A stretch of 16,539 nucleotides of DNA from JAVBNJ01 sp031551625 (GTDB taxonomy: Bacteria; Bacteroidota; Bacteroidia; Bacteroidales; UBA932), in NCBI GenBank assembly GCA_031551625.1, contig JAVBNJ010000011.1, positions 1-16,539 of the forward strand. The letters are read 5' to 3'. The position numbers were made by a program, and so were the translations under genes. Below the pieces are notes generated by a model. That model was not told the origin of the DNA. It searched no databases and saw only the letters and a list, made by a program, of their open reading frames with translations. Each line of letters opens with the position of its first letter. The first letter of the stretch is position 1. This document shows, one piece after another, positions 6,942 through 13,866 of the stretch.

Positions 6942-8984
6942 ATGAAGAACTACAAACGACATCTTGTTACGGCAGCGTTGCCGTATGCCAATGGCCCTGT
7001 ACATATCGGACACTTAGCGGGCGTATATGTGCCTGCCGATATTTATGTACGCTACCTGCGCCTGCGTGGCCGCGATGTGAAATTTATTTGCGGATCCGAC
7101 GAGCACGGGGTGCCCATTACTATCAAGGCGCGCCAGCTGGGTATTACGCCGCAAGATGTAGTTGATAAATATCACCTCATTATTAAAGATTCGTTCGAGC
7201 GCTTCGGCATTTCGTTCGATATTTATTCGCGTACTTCGTCAAAAACGCACCACAAAACGGCTGCCGACTTTTTTACGAAATTGTACAATGACGGAAAGTT
7301 CATTGAGCAAAAGTCGGAGCAATACTACGACGAAGAAGCCAAGCAATTCCTGGCCGACCGCTACATTGTAGGTACTTGCCCCAAGTGCGGCAACGAGAAT
7401 GCCTATGGCGATCAATGTGAAAAGTGCGGCAGCACGCTAAGCCCTACGGAACTTCTTAATCCACGTTCGATGATTAGCGGAAACAAACCGGTGATGCGCG
7501 AAACATCGCACTGGTACTTGCCGCTCGACCAGCACGAAGAGTGGCTCCGCAAGTGGATTCTGGAAGACCACAAGGAGTGGAAAACGAACGTATATGGACA
7601 ATGCAAGTCGTGGCTCGACGGTGGGTTGCAACCGCGCGCCGTTACGCGCGATCTTGACTGGGGTGTGAAAGTGCCGCTGGCTAATGCCGCTGGAAAAGTG
7701 CTATACGTGTGGTTCGATGCGCCGATTGGCTACATTTCGAACACCATTGAACTGCTGCCCAACGAGTGGGAAAAATGGTGGAAGGATGAAGAAACTAAAA
7801 TGGTGCACTTCATAGGGAAAGACAATATTGTGTTCCACTGCATCGTGTTTCCCGCCATGTTGAAAGCGCACGGCGATTATATCTTGCCCGAAAATGTGCC
7901 GGCCAATGAATTTTTGAATCTCGAAAGCGATAAAATTTCGACTTCGCGCAACTGGGCGGTATGGTTGCACGAGTATTTAGACGAGTTCCCCGGCAAGGAA
8001 GATGTATTGCGCTATGTGTTGTGCGCCAACGCACCCGAAACAAAGGACAATGATTTTACATGGCGCGATTTCCAAACCCGCAACAACAGCGAGTTGGTAG
8101 CCGTGTTCGGCAATTTTGTGAACCGTGCGGTGGTGCTCACACAAAAATATTTCGATGGCAAAGTGCCTGCCGTAAACGGCCTCACAGAATACGATGAAGC
8201 CACGTTGAAAGAACTGCCGGTGCTCAAAAAATCGATTGAAGAGAATATCGAAACCTACCACTTCCGTGAAGCTTTGAAGGAAGCGATGAACTTGGCGCGG
8301 TTAGGCAACAAATACCTGGCCGACACCGAACCGTGGAAGCTGGCTAAAACCGATATGAGCCGCGTGGCTACAATTCTGAATGTATCGTTGCAGATTTGTG
8401 CGAATTGCGCTATTGCATTCGAACCGTTCCTGCCGTTCTCGGCGCAAAAGCTGCGCTATATGCTGGGCATGACTGACAACGCAAAGTGGGAGGAGCTGGG
8501 CAACGCTGCGATATTGCCTGTGGGGCATGCGCTCAACGAAGCACAATTACTGTTCGACAAGGTGGAAGACGCCGATATTGAAAAACAAATAGCCAAACTG
8601 CAAGCCACCAAAACGGCCAATGCCGCGGCTGTCAAGCCTTCGTGCGAACCGCAGAAACCGAATTGCACGTTCGATGATTTTATGAAAATGGATATCCGTA
8701 CCGCCACTGTGCTGGAAGCCGAGCGTGTGCCTAAAACCGACAAGCTGCTGAAATTAAAAATCGATACAGGCATTGATACGCGCACTATTGTGTCGGGCAT
8801 TGCCGAATACTACTCGCCCGAGGACATGGTGGGCAAGCAGATTTGTATTTTGGCTAATTTGGAACCGCGCAAAATAAAAGGCATCGAGTCGCAAGGCATG
8901 ATTCTGATGGCGAAGGAACCCGGCGGAAAAATGAAAATAGTGGCGCCTGAAGAGCGTTTGTGCAATGGGGCGAGTGTGGGATAA
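6942..8984 (+). CDS. metG: Methionyl-tRNA synthetase
   Basis: MetG charges tRNA-Met with methionine for initiation and elongation. The 680-aa protein has the HIGH signature at residues 21-24, a zinc knuckle with Cys146, Cys149, Cys159 and Cys162, the KMSKS-equivalent loop as KISTS (331-335), an anticodon-binding helical region, and a C-terminal tRNA-binding OB-fold domain from ~577 (FDDFMKMDIRTATV onwards). This is the long, dimeric MetG type. The start is the ATG at 6942 (MKNYKRHLVTAALPYANG); an in-frame TTG at 6933 is less likely. The gene stands alone; an ORF6N relic follows 26 nt after the stop. Assignment is firm. Confidence 0.97.
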   Translation: MKNYKRHLVTAALPYANGPVHIGHLAGVYVPADIYVRYLRLRGRDVKFICGSDEHGVPITIKARQLGITPQDVVDKYHLIIKDSFERFGISFDIYSRTSSKTHHKTAADFFTKLYNDGKFIEQKSEQYYDEEAKQFLADRYIVGTCPKCGNENAYGDQCEKCGSTLSPTELLNPRSMISGNKPVMRETSHWYLPLDQHEEWLRKWILEDHKEWKTNVYGQCKSWLDGGLQPRAVTRDLDWGVKVPLANAAGKVLYVWFDAPIGYISNTIELLPNEWEKWWKDEETKMVHFIGKDNIVFHCIVFPAMLKAHGDYILPENVPANEFLNLESDKISTSRNWAVWLHEYLDEFPGKEDVLRYVLCANAPETKDNDFTWRDFQTRNNSELVAVFGNFVNRAVVLTQKYFDGKVPAVNGLTEYDEATLKELPVLKKSIEENIETYHFREALKEAMNLARLGNKYLADTEPWKLAKTDMSRVATILNVSLQICANCAIAFEPFLPFSAQKLRYMLGMTDNAKWEELGNAAILPVGHALNEAQLLFDKVEDADIEKQIAKLQATKTANAAAVKPSCEPQKPNCTFDDFMKMDIRTATVLEAERVPKTDKLLKLKIDTGIDTRTIVSGIAEYYSPEDMVGKQICILANLEPRKIKGIESQGMILMAKEPGGKMKIVAPEERLCNGASVG

Positions 8985-9010
8985 TGAAAAATAAACAACC
9001 ACAAAAAACT

Positions 9011-9243
9011 ATGTCCCATGAATTATAAGCTTATAATGCGAAAGAAATCATCAATCGCATTTATACGATTCGCGGCAAACAAGTAATGTTGGACGAATAC
9101 TTGGCGGAAATGTATAATGCAGAACCGCGCATACTAAACCAAGCTGTTAAGCGCAATTTAGAGCAATTTCCGGATGATTTCCTGTCTCAACTAATTGAAA
9201 CGAGTCATTAAGGTCACAATTTGTGACCTTAATGATTCTTTGA
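9011..9243 (+). pseudogene. Decayed ORF6N-domain gene (N-terminal remnant)
   Basis: ATG at 9011 reads MSHEL and then meets TAA at 9026-9028. The same frame continues with AKEIINRIYTIRGKQVMLD, then EYLAEMYNAEPRILNQAVKRN, FPDDFLSQ and ETSH up to a stop at 9209-9211. This is the N-terminal half of the ORF6N (phage KilA-N-associated) DNA-binding domain. The expected next motif, LRSQFVTL, is present in another frame at 9208-9231, so a frameshift lies around 9195-9205. That frame stops at 9241-9243, and the rest of the domain (YLPYAFTEQG-type) is missing. Residue-level conservation shows it was a real gene. It is non-functional unless translation restarts internally (ATG TTG GAC near 9086). Confidence 0.8.
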
Positions 9244-9259
9244 TTGTGGCAAAAATTTA

Positions 9260-9291
9260 TTTGCATATTAAAAAATAAATCATTTCCTTTG
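9260..9291 (+). promoter_or_regulatory. Promoter-like element upstream of the candidate RNA
   Basis: TTTG (9260-9263) and TTCCTTTG (9284-9291) are spaced by 20 nt, matching TTTG-N19-21-TAnnTTTG except for one -7 base (TT instead of TA). The surrounding sequence closely resembles the promoter at 6210-6240, including the A/T-rich spacer. Confidence 0.5.
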
Positions 9292-9296
9292 TAACA

Positions 9297-9478
9297 GGAA
9301 TACGTTCTTTAATAGCTTGCTAAAAGGAAATATGAAAAATTTCCATTCTGTATCTTGAAACGACGAAATTTCAATTACATAGAAGAAAACATTCACGTGG
9401 AGCGTGGATTTTAGTTTATTTCTATGTACGGTTTTCGTCGACCTCAAGATGCAATAAATGAAATCCACGTTTTTATTT
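9297..9478 (+). ncRNA. Candidate structured RNA (small RNA or leader)
   Basis: No ORF over 60 codons on the plus strand explains this stretch. Downstream of the promoter-like element there is a hairpin GGAAAT/ATTTCC (9326-9331/9339-9344). A long three-helix stem follows: 9352-9358 with 9444-9450 (7 bp), 9361-9368 with 9433-9440 (8 bp), and 9376-9384 with 9420-9428 (9 bp). In the 35-nt apical loop CGTGGATTT (9403-9411) is complementary to AAATCCACG (9461-9469), which is followed by TTTTTATTT. That pairing can be a pseudoknot or the stem of an intrinsic terminator. I do not recognise a known family. It could be a free RNA of about 180 nt or an attenuator ahead of the gene at 9724. Confidence 0.5.
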
Positions 9479-9723
9479 AGTGCATAGATAGTGTGGATAC
9501 AGCAAAAAATGGAGAAAATTGCTTCATCCCTTGCAATAATGGGCAGCGGGTAGTAAATCGTAGCAAGGGGTTATTGTAATCAGGAATTAAAATGTAGTAG
9601 AGGAAATCGGTTTATGTTTGTTTGTGGAGACTATTCTTGTGTTTGCCAAAGCCGATTTCCGAAACTACAAATAGATAAACTAAAAATTTAGTTAAAAATA
9701 TAAATAACCAAAACAAATTTAGT
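9479..9723 (+). promoter_or_regulatory. Leader region of the secreted-protein gene, with two hairpins
   Basis: This non-coding stretch contains a stem CCCTTGC (9528-9534) with GCAAGGG (9563-9569). It also contains a longer hairpin: GTAGT (9594-9598) with ACTAC (9664-9668), and GGAAATCGGTTT (9602-9613) with AAGCCGATTTCC (9649-9660, one G-U pair). Inside the second loop TATGTTTG (9613-9620) fits a -7 consensus but has no suitable -33. The last 50 nt before the ATG are A/T-rich with no Shine-Dalgarno site. Whether transcription starts here or reads through from 9291 cannot be told. Confidence 0.4.
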
Positions 9724-10737
9724 ATGAGAAAAATATTTTTACTTATTATGTGTACGACGCTTACTTACTCCATTTTTGCCAGTAATTGTGTTTCGACCCG
9801 TTCGGTGAGCGTCGATTACAAAAATGGACTAGTAACCTTTGAATTGATTTGGACTGCGTGTGACAACAACATACACCGCAACCAAGTGTGGGTATTTATC
9901 GACTATCAGGAAGTAAAAAACGGCAATCCTTTTGGCGATTGGAAACCAGCTGTTATTACAGACGTCTACTCGTTAATGCCCGTAACCGTAAGTTCGCAAA
10001 TGGTAACAGGTAATTCACGAGGCCTGTGGATTACGGGAAACAATGGAACTAAAGCCACGGTTACATTACGATTGGATAAAAGTAAAATACCAACACAATA
10101 TAAGTGGTGTGCTTTTGCAACAGACTATCCGCCCAATGCGGCGGCTTATAATAATGGAACGTATACACTTCAGGGAACAATGCCATTTTATATCAATGGT
10201 TCCACTACACCTATCAATAGTAAAAAATATTCGGATGGAGTGGTAAATTCGATAACCGATGCAACAGGTTGTTCCGGATGGATTGAGCGAGATGTGCCGA
10301 CAACCAGTGGGGTGTGCCGTTCGGGACTTACTTTAGTAAATGGCTATTGTCGCAATTTGAGTGCAGACGGCGCGTCTTCATTTACAGGGTGTAACATAGA
10401 AGTGCAGGCGGTTGATAATCCGGCTGCCGTTTGGTCACTTGGATTGTGTGATGCTGCTAAAGGTTGGCAATTGCCTACTAATGCTCAATTAAACTGTATA
10501 TGGAGCAATCGTTCTGCATTCAATTTAGGCTCTGCAATAGGTATATGGGGCCAGGAACGGAGCGGACATAATGCGTCTTGCTATTATTGCTGCTATTGTG
10601 ACCGGAGTTATTATAGCAGTAGCGGTGCAATTGTATTATACTTGTACTCTGCTGCATGTGGTCCGTGCACGCGCTATGCGGGGCAACTTGCGCTGTGGGG
10701 AACAGACTCTGCATTTCCATATCGCTGTGTTCGCTAA
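9724..10737 (+). CDS. Secreted Fib_succ_major-like protein with Cys/Tyr-rich C-terminus
   Basis: The 337-aa product starts with a signal peptide (MRKIFLLIMCTTLTYSIFA, cleavage near residue 19-20). Residues ~22-160 form a beta-rich domain (WVFIDYQEV, WITGNNGTKATVTLRL, KWCAFATDYPPNA, GTMPFYING) of a kind met in secreted gut and environmental Bacteroidales proteins. The C-terminal ~160 residues carry SITDAT, SGLTLVNGYCRNL, CNIEV, GWQLPTNAQL and a final YRCVR, as in Fibrobacter succinogenes major paralogous or C-type-lectin-like domains. The stretch around residues 283-320 is very rich in Tyr, Cys and Ser. It is a paralog of the left-edge gene. Ligand and role are unknown; a surface or extracellular binding role is inferred. 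Confidence 0.72.
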   Translation: MRKIFLLIMCTTLTYSIFASNCVSTRSVSVDYKNGLVTFELIWTACDNNIHRNQVWVFIDYQEVKNGNPFGDWKPAVITDVYSLMPVTVSSQMVTGNSRGLWITGNNGTKATVTLRLDKSKIPTQYKWCAFATDYPPNAAAYNNGTYTLQGTMPFYINGSTTPINSKKYSDGVVNSITDATGCSGWIERDVPTTSGVCRSGLTLVNGYCRNLSADGASSFTGCNIEVQAVDNPAAVWSLGLCDAAKGWQLPTNAQLNCIWSNRSAFNLGSAIGIWGQERSGHNASCYYCCYCDRSYYSSSGAIVLYLYSAACGPCTRYAGQLALWGTDSAFPYRCVR

Positions 10738-10849
10738 AGCGAAAGACCTTGATGGTAAAATGAAGATCATAATATCCGAAGAATGCTAGTGTAACGGGGC
10801 GAATGCAGGGTAGACTTTATTATCTCAGTGTGTTGCCGTATATAAATGG

Positions 10850-10887
10850 GGGTAGATGCGGAAGTGTCTACCCACTATATGTTTTTG
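10850..10887 (+). terminator. Possible terminator between convergent genes
   Basis: GGGTAGA (10850-10856) and TCTACCC (10867-10873) form a 7-bp stem with a 10-nt loop. A T-rich stretch (TTTTTGTTT) starts about 8 nt later, farther than in a standard intrinsic terminator. A second GGGTAGA at 10808-10814 could compete for pairing. It lies between the secreted-protein gene (+) and the cupin gene (-). Confidence 0.38.
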
Positions 10888-10905
10888 TTTCCTATGATGC
10901 GAGGC

Positions 10906-11277
10906 CTAATTTCCTGTGGGTTGAATAGCGCAGGTTTCGACCATTAACATCACGGTTTTCTTCGGGGCGCATGGACGGTGCATAACGCCTTTTGTGATGG
11001 TTGTTCCCTGGAACGGATTTAATTCCATCGTCCGGTCTTCAAGGTCGATCAGCAATTGCCCTTCGAGCACAAAAAAGAATTCATCGTCATTGTCGTGCTT
11101 GTGCCAGTGATACTCGCCTTCGACAATGCCGAGCCGCACCACGCTATCGTTGACCTTGGTGAGTGTTTGATTAAACCATTTGTCGGTACATTCGGCCACC
11201 ATTTTCGGAATGTCTATCTGTTCCAGGTGCTTGAACAATATGTCCAGTTTTGTTACATAATTGTATTGATTTTCCAT
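10906..11277 (-). CDS. Small cupin-domain protein
   Basis: The 123-aa protein is a single cupin barrel. Motif 1 reads H59-K-H61 with Glu66 and Gly73, fitting HxHx4Ex6G, preceded by another His57. Motif 2 includes His100 in TKGVMHRP. These four residues are the usual metal ligands. Such stand-alone small cupins bind a metal and often act as isomerases, dioxygenases or sensors; no substrate can be named here. It is transcribed alone toward the secreted-protein gene. Its 5' side lies next to the truncated repeat that marks the edge of the cassette array. Base composition is like the housekeeping genes rather than the AT-rich array. Confidence 0.85.
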   Translation of the reverse strand: MENQYNYVTKLDILFKHLEQIDIPKMVAECTDKWFNQTLTKVNDSVVRLGIVEGEYHWHKHDNDDEFFFVLEGQLLIDLEDRTMELNPFQGTTITKGVMHRPCAPKKTVMLMVETCAIQPTGN

Positions 11278-11319
11278 AGCGGGGAGGTTTTTTTTGTTAT
11301 TCGTTTTTTAAGAGCTATA

Positions 11320-11366
11320 AAAGTTGAAATTACCGATTGCAGCCCACTTGGAAGCAGGTAGTTGGT
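11320..11366 (-). repeat. Half-copy of the attC-like element (array edge)
   Basis: AAGTTGAAATTACC, then GATTGCAGCCCACTTG, then GAAGCAGG and AGTTGG align with the right halves of the elements at 11866-11991 (CTTCAGCCCGCTTGC) and 13737-13865 (GATTTCAGCCCGCCTGC). The left half, which would carry the GTTRRR-like box, is absent; the sequence runs into the cupin leader instead. It lies 33 nt downstream of the frameshifted gene at 11399-11787, the correct place for that cassette's attC. Confidence 0.55.
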
Positions 11367-11398
11367 ACAGGCATTTCTATCAACCTTTATTATGTTTT

Positions 11399-11787
11399 CT
11401 AAGAATCATTTCGTTTAAAATGTGATTTTTTACGATAGCCTTTAATGATTTTATATATTCCATATATAATTGCAATCAAGCCGATATAATCTATACCTCC
11501 ACCGTAATCACTTATTTCGCCCTTACATATTGAGTTTACTCGTATTCCATAAAAACAAGGCCTAAAACCAAGAACACGATACCTCTTCGTATTGCATTTC
11601 TTGCACGTTCCAATTCCAAAGTTTTGATGCGATTGCTGATTTCATCAATAACGGCTTGGGCTGTTTCGCGATCTATGCCTTCCTCTAAAAGAATATTTTT
11701 TACTTCGGATGCACTTCGTTTTTCCTTTATGAAAAGATTTGTTACTCTTTCATCAATATCTATTTCGGTGTTAGTCATTTTTGTCAA
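11399..11787 (-). pseudogene. Frameshifted small membrane protein gene (cassette gene)
   Basis: The first frame (11787-11536) encodes 83 residues: an acidic/helical N-terminus with DERVTNLFIKEKRSASEVKN, a helix EEGIDRETAQAVIDEISNRI and a hydrophobic segment GIVFLVLGLVF, then MEYE and a stop. Shifting by one base at the five-A run 11551-11555 restores a continuous frame to a stop at 11399-11401. It encodes YGIRVNSICKGEISDYGGG, a second hydrophobic segment IDYIGLIAIIYGIYKIIKG and a basic tail YRKKSHFKR. The restored protein would be about 130 aa with two membrane spans. The shift may be a real loss-of-function change, a homopolymer sequencing error, or slippage. No family is recognised. Confidence 0.65.
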
Positions 11788-11865
11788 ATTTTCCGCACAT
11801 TAATAATATTTTAAACTTATTCTTTTCAACTCTCAGTTCTGCGTATTGTCACTTTTGGCGGCTTG

Positions 11866-11991
11866 CCCTCAACGGTTCGGCTGCTGCTTGCGGGCGGCTT
11901 CACTATCCCACGAGACAAAAGCCGAAGCGGGCGACAAAAGTTCAATTAATCACTTCAGCCCGCTTGCAGGCAGGACATAAGTTGGCTGCCG
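11866..11991 (-). repeat. attC-like element 1
   Basis: Read on the minus strand it opens with AGCCAAC (plus 11981-11987) and closes with GTTGAGGG (plus 11866-11873), close to the attC boxes RYYYAAC and GTTRRRY. Internal arms CTGCTTGCGGGC (11884-11895) and GCCCGCTTGCAG (11958-11969) pair except for a central TT/TT mismatch. The loop carries two ACAAAAG copies. It follows the stop codon of the gene at 11998-12702 by about 7 nt. Confidence 0.6.
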
Positions 11992-11997
11992 TTTTCA

Positions 11998-12702
11998 TTA
12001 CCACAATTCTTCCAATTGTTCTTCTGTGTCTAAAAACAAAATCCATTTCCCATTTTTTCTTATGTATGTTTTATCTGTCAAGTGTATTTTTTCTTCTTTT
12101 GATGCATTAAACATATGTATTCCTACAGGTCGCATAGTTCTGAAACTTTCCATTAAACGCATGTCTGAAAAATAAATTAAATTTTTTGCAGGCAGCGTTA
12201 CTGCAATTCTATCAGATTTTGCTATTTCTTGAGCTTGAGTATCCCAAAAGTTATCTAATAAAAAGATTGAAGCGTTCAAATCATTGTCAAATTGAACGCT
12301 ATAAAATGGTTTGGCTTGTGGAATTCCTTCAGAAAAGTCTTCAACTCCGACCTTGCATGAAAAGTTAACTTTATTTGTCAAATTTCGTAATGCAGTAGCT
12401 TTCAAATCCTCTATAGTTAAATTGGTTTTTTCTAATAGCTCATATTGTACCATTTCATAATGAGCACCCATATCCAAATTAAAGCAGAGATATAAATCAT
12501 CCAAAAAATCTATTTTTATAACTTCTTGACTCCCTTTCAGTAGGTTTATTTTAGGGTCATCTTTTCTCTTAAAGATAGGATAAATGCTCTGTCCAATACT
12601 AACACCACCGTCTCTTTCTTTTTTGTAGTTTTCAATAGAAGTTTCCATACTCATTTTGGATGTTTCTTCCTTTTTTTTGAATAATTTGCTTAAAAATTTC
12701 AT
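11998..12702 (-). CDS. DUF1444-like cytoplasmic protein (cassette gene)
   Basis: The 234-aa protein has a basic N-terminus (MKFLSKLFKKKEE) and no signal peptide. SIYPIFKR, the LCFNLDMGAHYEMVQYELL segment, LTIEDLKATALRNL and a later LPAKNLIYFSD resemble the order of conserved blocks in the DUF1444 family (Bacillus YtpQ and relatives), whose function is unknown. The match is from memory of the family pattern and is moderate. It occupies a complete cassette of ~0.88 kb between elements 1 and 2, with a 45-nt promoterless leader. Low GC compared with ispE, nrdJ or metG supports acquisition by transfer. Expression would need read-through or an outside promoter. Confidence 0.75.
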   Translation of the reverse strand: MKFLSKLFKKKEETSKMSMETSIENYKKERDGGVSIGQSIYPIFKRKDDPKINLLKGSQEVIKIDFLDDLYLCFNLDMGAHYEMVQYELLEKTNLTIEDLKATALRNLTNKVNFSCKVGVEDFSEGIPQAKPFYSVQFDNDLNASIFLLDNFWDTQAQEIAKSDRIAVTLPAKNLIYFSDMRLMESFRTMRPVGIHMFNASKEEKIHLTDKTYIRKNGKWILFLDTEEQLEELW

Positions 12703-12746
12703 TTTGTTTATTTTTTAGTTTGTTTATTTTGTTTACAGCTGCGAAT

Positions 12747-12875
12747 GGCGGCCAACGTTCCAGTGGCTGCTTTTCGGGCGACTTCGCTGTCTGCCGACAC
12801 AAAAGCCAAAGCGGGTGACAAAAGTTCAATTAACCACTTCAGCTCGCTTGCAGGAGGACGCAAGTTAGGGGCAGT
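12747..12875 (-). repeat. attC-like element 2
   Basis: On the minus strand it starts at CCCCTAAC (plus 12864-12871) and ends at GTTGGCCGCC (plus 12747-12756). Internal pairing is CTGC (12767-12770) with GCAG (12850-12853) and CGGGC (12775-12779) with GCTCG (12842-12846, one G-U), around an internal loop. It shares ACAAAAGTTCAATTAA and CACTTCAGC with element 1. The stop codon of the gene at 12880-13689 lies 4 nt away. Confidence 0.6.
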
Positions 12876-12879
12876 TGTA

Positions 12880-13689
12880 TTAATCCATATAAACATCATG
12901 ACCATTCATTAATGCAATGAATAAATGTTGAAAATAATGATAAAATTCCACCATGCTCTTGTCTGCATCGTTAGGAAGTTGTAAGTCAAGGTAAACATAT
13001 TTATTATTCGAACTATCATATTTGTATGCTTTGTCAGTTGGTTTGTTATTGTCAGAAACGATACCTCCATAAAGCATTAATAAATAATTCATATGAGTAT
13101 GTTGCATTAATCCTTGTAAAAAGGTAACTTCAAGAAGTTGGTCGGTATCAATAGTGTCCTTTTTAAAAAAAGATTTCCTTAATACAATTTCCTTAGGTTT
13201 ATTAATCTCTAGAAATGTCTGTCCATGCATGCGCATTTGTTTAATCCTATTTCCAGCAATATTTTGGTCTTTTATGAAAATAATTGCTGTCGAATAAGGC
13301 ATTCCTTTTTTATTAGCCTCTTCTGCTAATGAAGCTAACCAGTTTTCACATTTTGAGGATATTGGATATGAAATATAACCAATACAACCAAATTCTTTTC
13401 TCTGTGAAACAGGGCAGTTTTCACATAACATACCTAATTTGTCAAGAATTGGCAGTGTGTCAGAAAGAAGTTTTGAAACTTTGACTTGTTCATCTTTTAC
13501 TCCATCCAAAGTTTGAAAGCTAAATGTAAACTCCGTATCCAAAGCTTCTTCTTTTGTTTTTCCATTATTAAGCAACATGCTATAAATGGACATACCTCTA
13601 TTTCTGTTTTTTATCAGATTAAGAAGCTCTTGTTGAGATGTCTTTGTTTTGACCTCACATTCTCTTTGTGTGATTATGTCTAAACCCAT
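12880..13689 (-). CDS. Protein of unknown function with four-Cys cluster (cassette gene)
   Basis: The 269-aa protein matches no family I recognise. It has no signal peptide or membrane span. A Cys group with spacing C89-x2-C92-x9-C102-x11-C114 (CENC, GCIGY, KCENW) could bind zinc or an Fe-S cluster; the CENCPV core recalls metal-ligating turns. The C-terminal half is mixed alpha/beta with LLEVTFLQGLMQHTHMNYLL and ends in EFYHYFQHLFIAL. The start at 13689 (MGLDIITQRECEVK) follows element 3 by 47 nt; no promoter is seen in that leader. The gene fills one ~0.99-kb cassette. AT-rich codon use like its array neighbours suggests recent transfer. Confidence 0.75.
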   Translation of the reverse strand: MGLDIITQRECEVKTKTSQQELLNLIKNRNRGMSIYSMLLNNGKTKEEALDTEFTFSFQTLDGVKDEQVKVSKLLSDTLPILDKLGMLCENCPVSQRKEFGCIGYISYPISSKCENWLASLAEEANKKGMPYSTAIIFIKDQNIAGNRIKQMRMHGQTFLEINKPKEIVLRKSFFKKDTIDTDQLLEVTFLQGLMQHTHMNYLLMLYGGIVSDNNKPTDKAYKYDSSNNKYVYLDLQLPNDADKSMVEFYHYFQHLFIALMNGHDVYMD

Positions 13690-13736
13690 AAATATTAATA
13701 ATTTAAAATTTTAATTTCTATTTTTCTAACTAAATT

Positions 13737-13865
13737 GCCCCTAACGTTCCTGCGGCTGCTTGCGAGCGGGCTTTACTATCCCACAAAACAGAAGCCAAAG
13801 CGGGCGATAAAAGCTCAATTGTCGATTTCAGCCCGCCTGCAAGCAGGATGCAAATCAGGGGGCGC
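13737..13865 (-). repeat. attC-like element 3
   Basis: On the minus strand it opens with CCCCTGAT (plus 13854-13861, degenerate) and closes with GTTAGGGGC (plus 13737-13745). Arms CTGCTTGCGAGCGGGC (13756-13771) and GCCCGCCTGCAAGCAG (13831-13846) form a 16-position stem with one mismatch and one G-U. Outer CCCCT (13738-13742) pairs with AGGGG (13857-13861). It touches the stop codon of the DUF4349-like gene (2 nt away). Confidence 0.62.
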
Positions 13866-13866
13866 T

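Noticed and set aside
7412..8546. Several minus-strand ORFs inside metG
   Set aside because: They are antisense shadows of a highly conserved gene and show no family motifs.
9206..9234. Perfect palindrome read as an operator or intrinsic terminator
   Set aside because: It encodes the conserved ORF6N motif LRSQFVTL in the shifted frame, so its conservation is explained by coding; no T tract follows.
10571..10789. Hydrophobic 72-codon ORF overlapping the end of the secreted-protein gene in another frame
   Set aside because: The main frame ends in the family-typical RCVR, so it is real; the hydrophobic appearance comes from the shifted reading of Cys/Tyr codons.
11781..12110. Plus-strand ORF across element 1
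   Set aside because: It runs through the palindromic element and antisense to the DUF1444-like gene, with no protein-like features.
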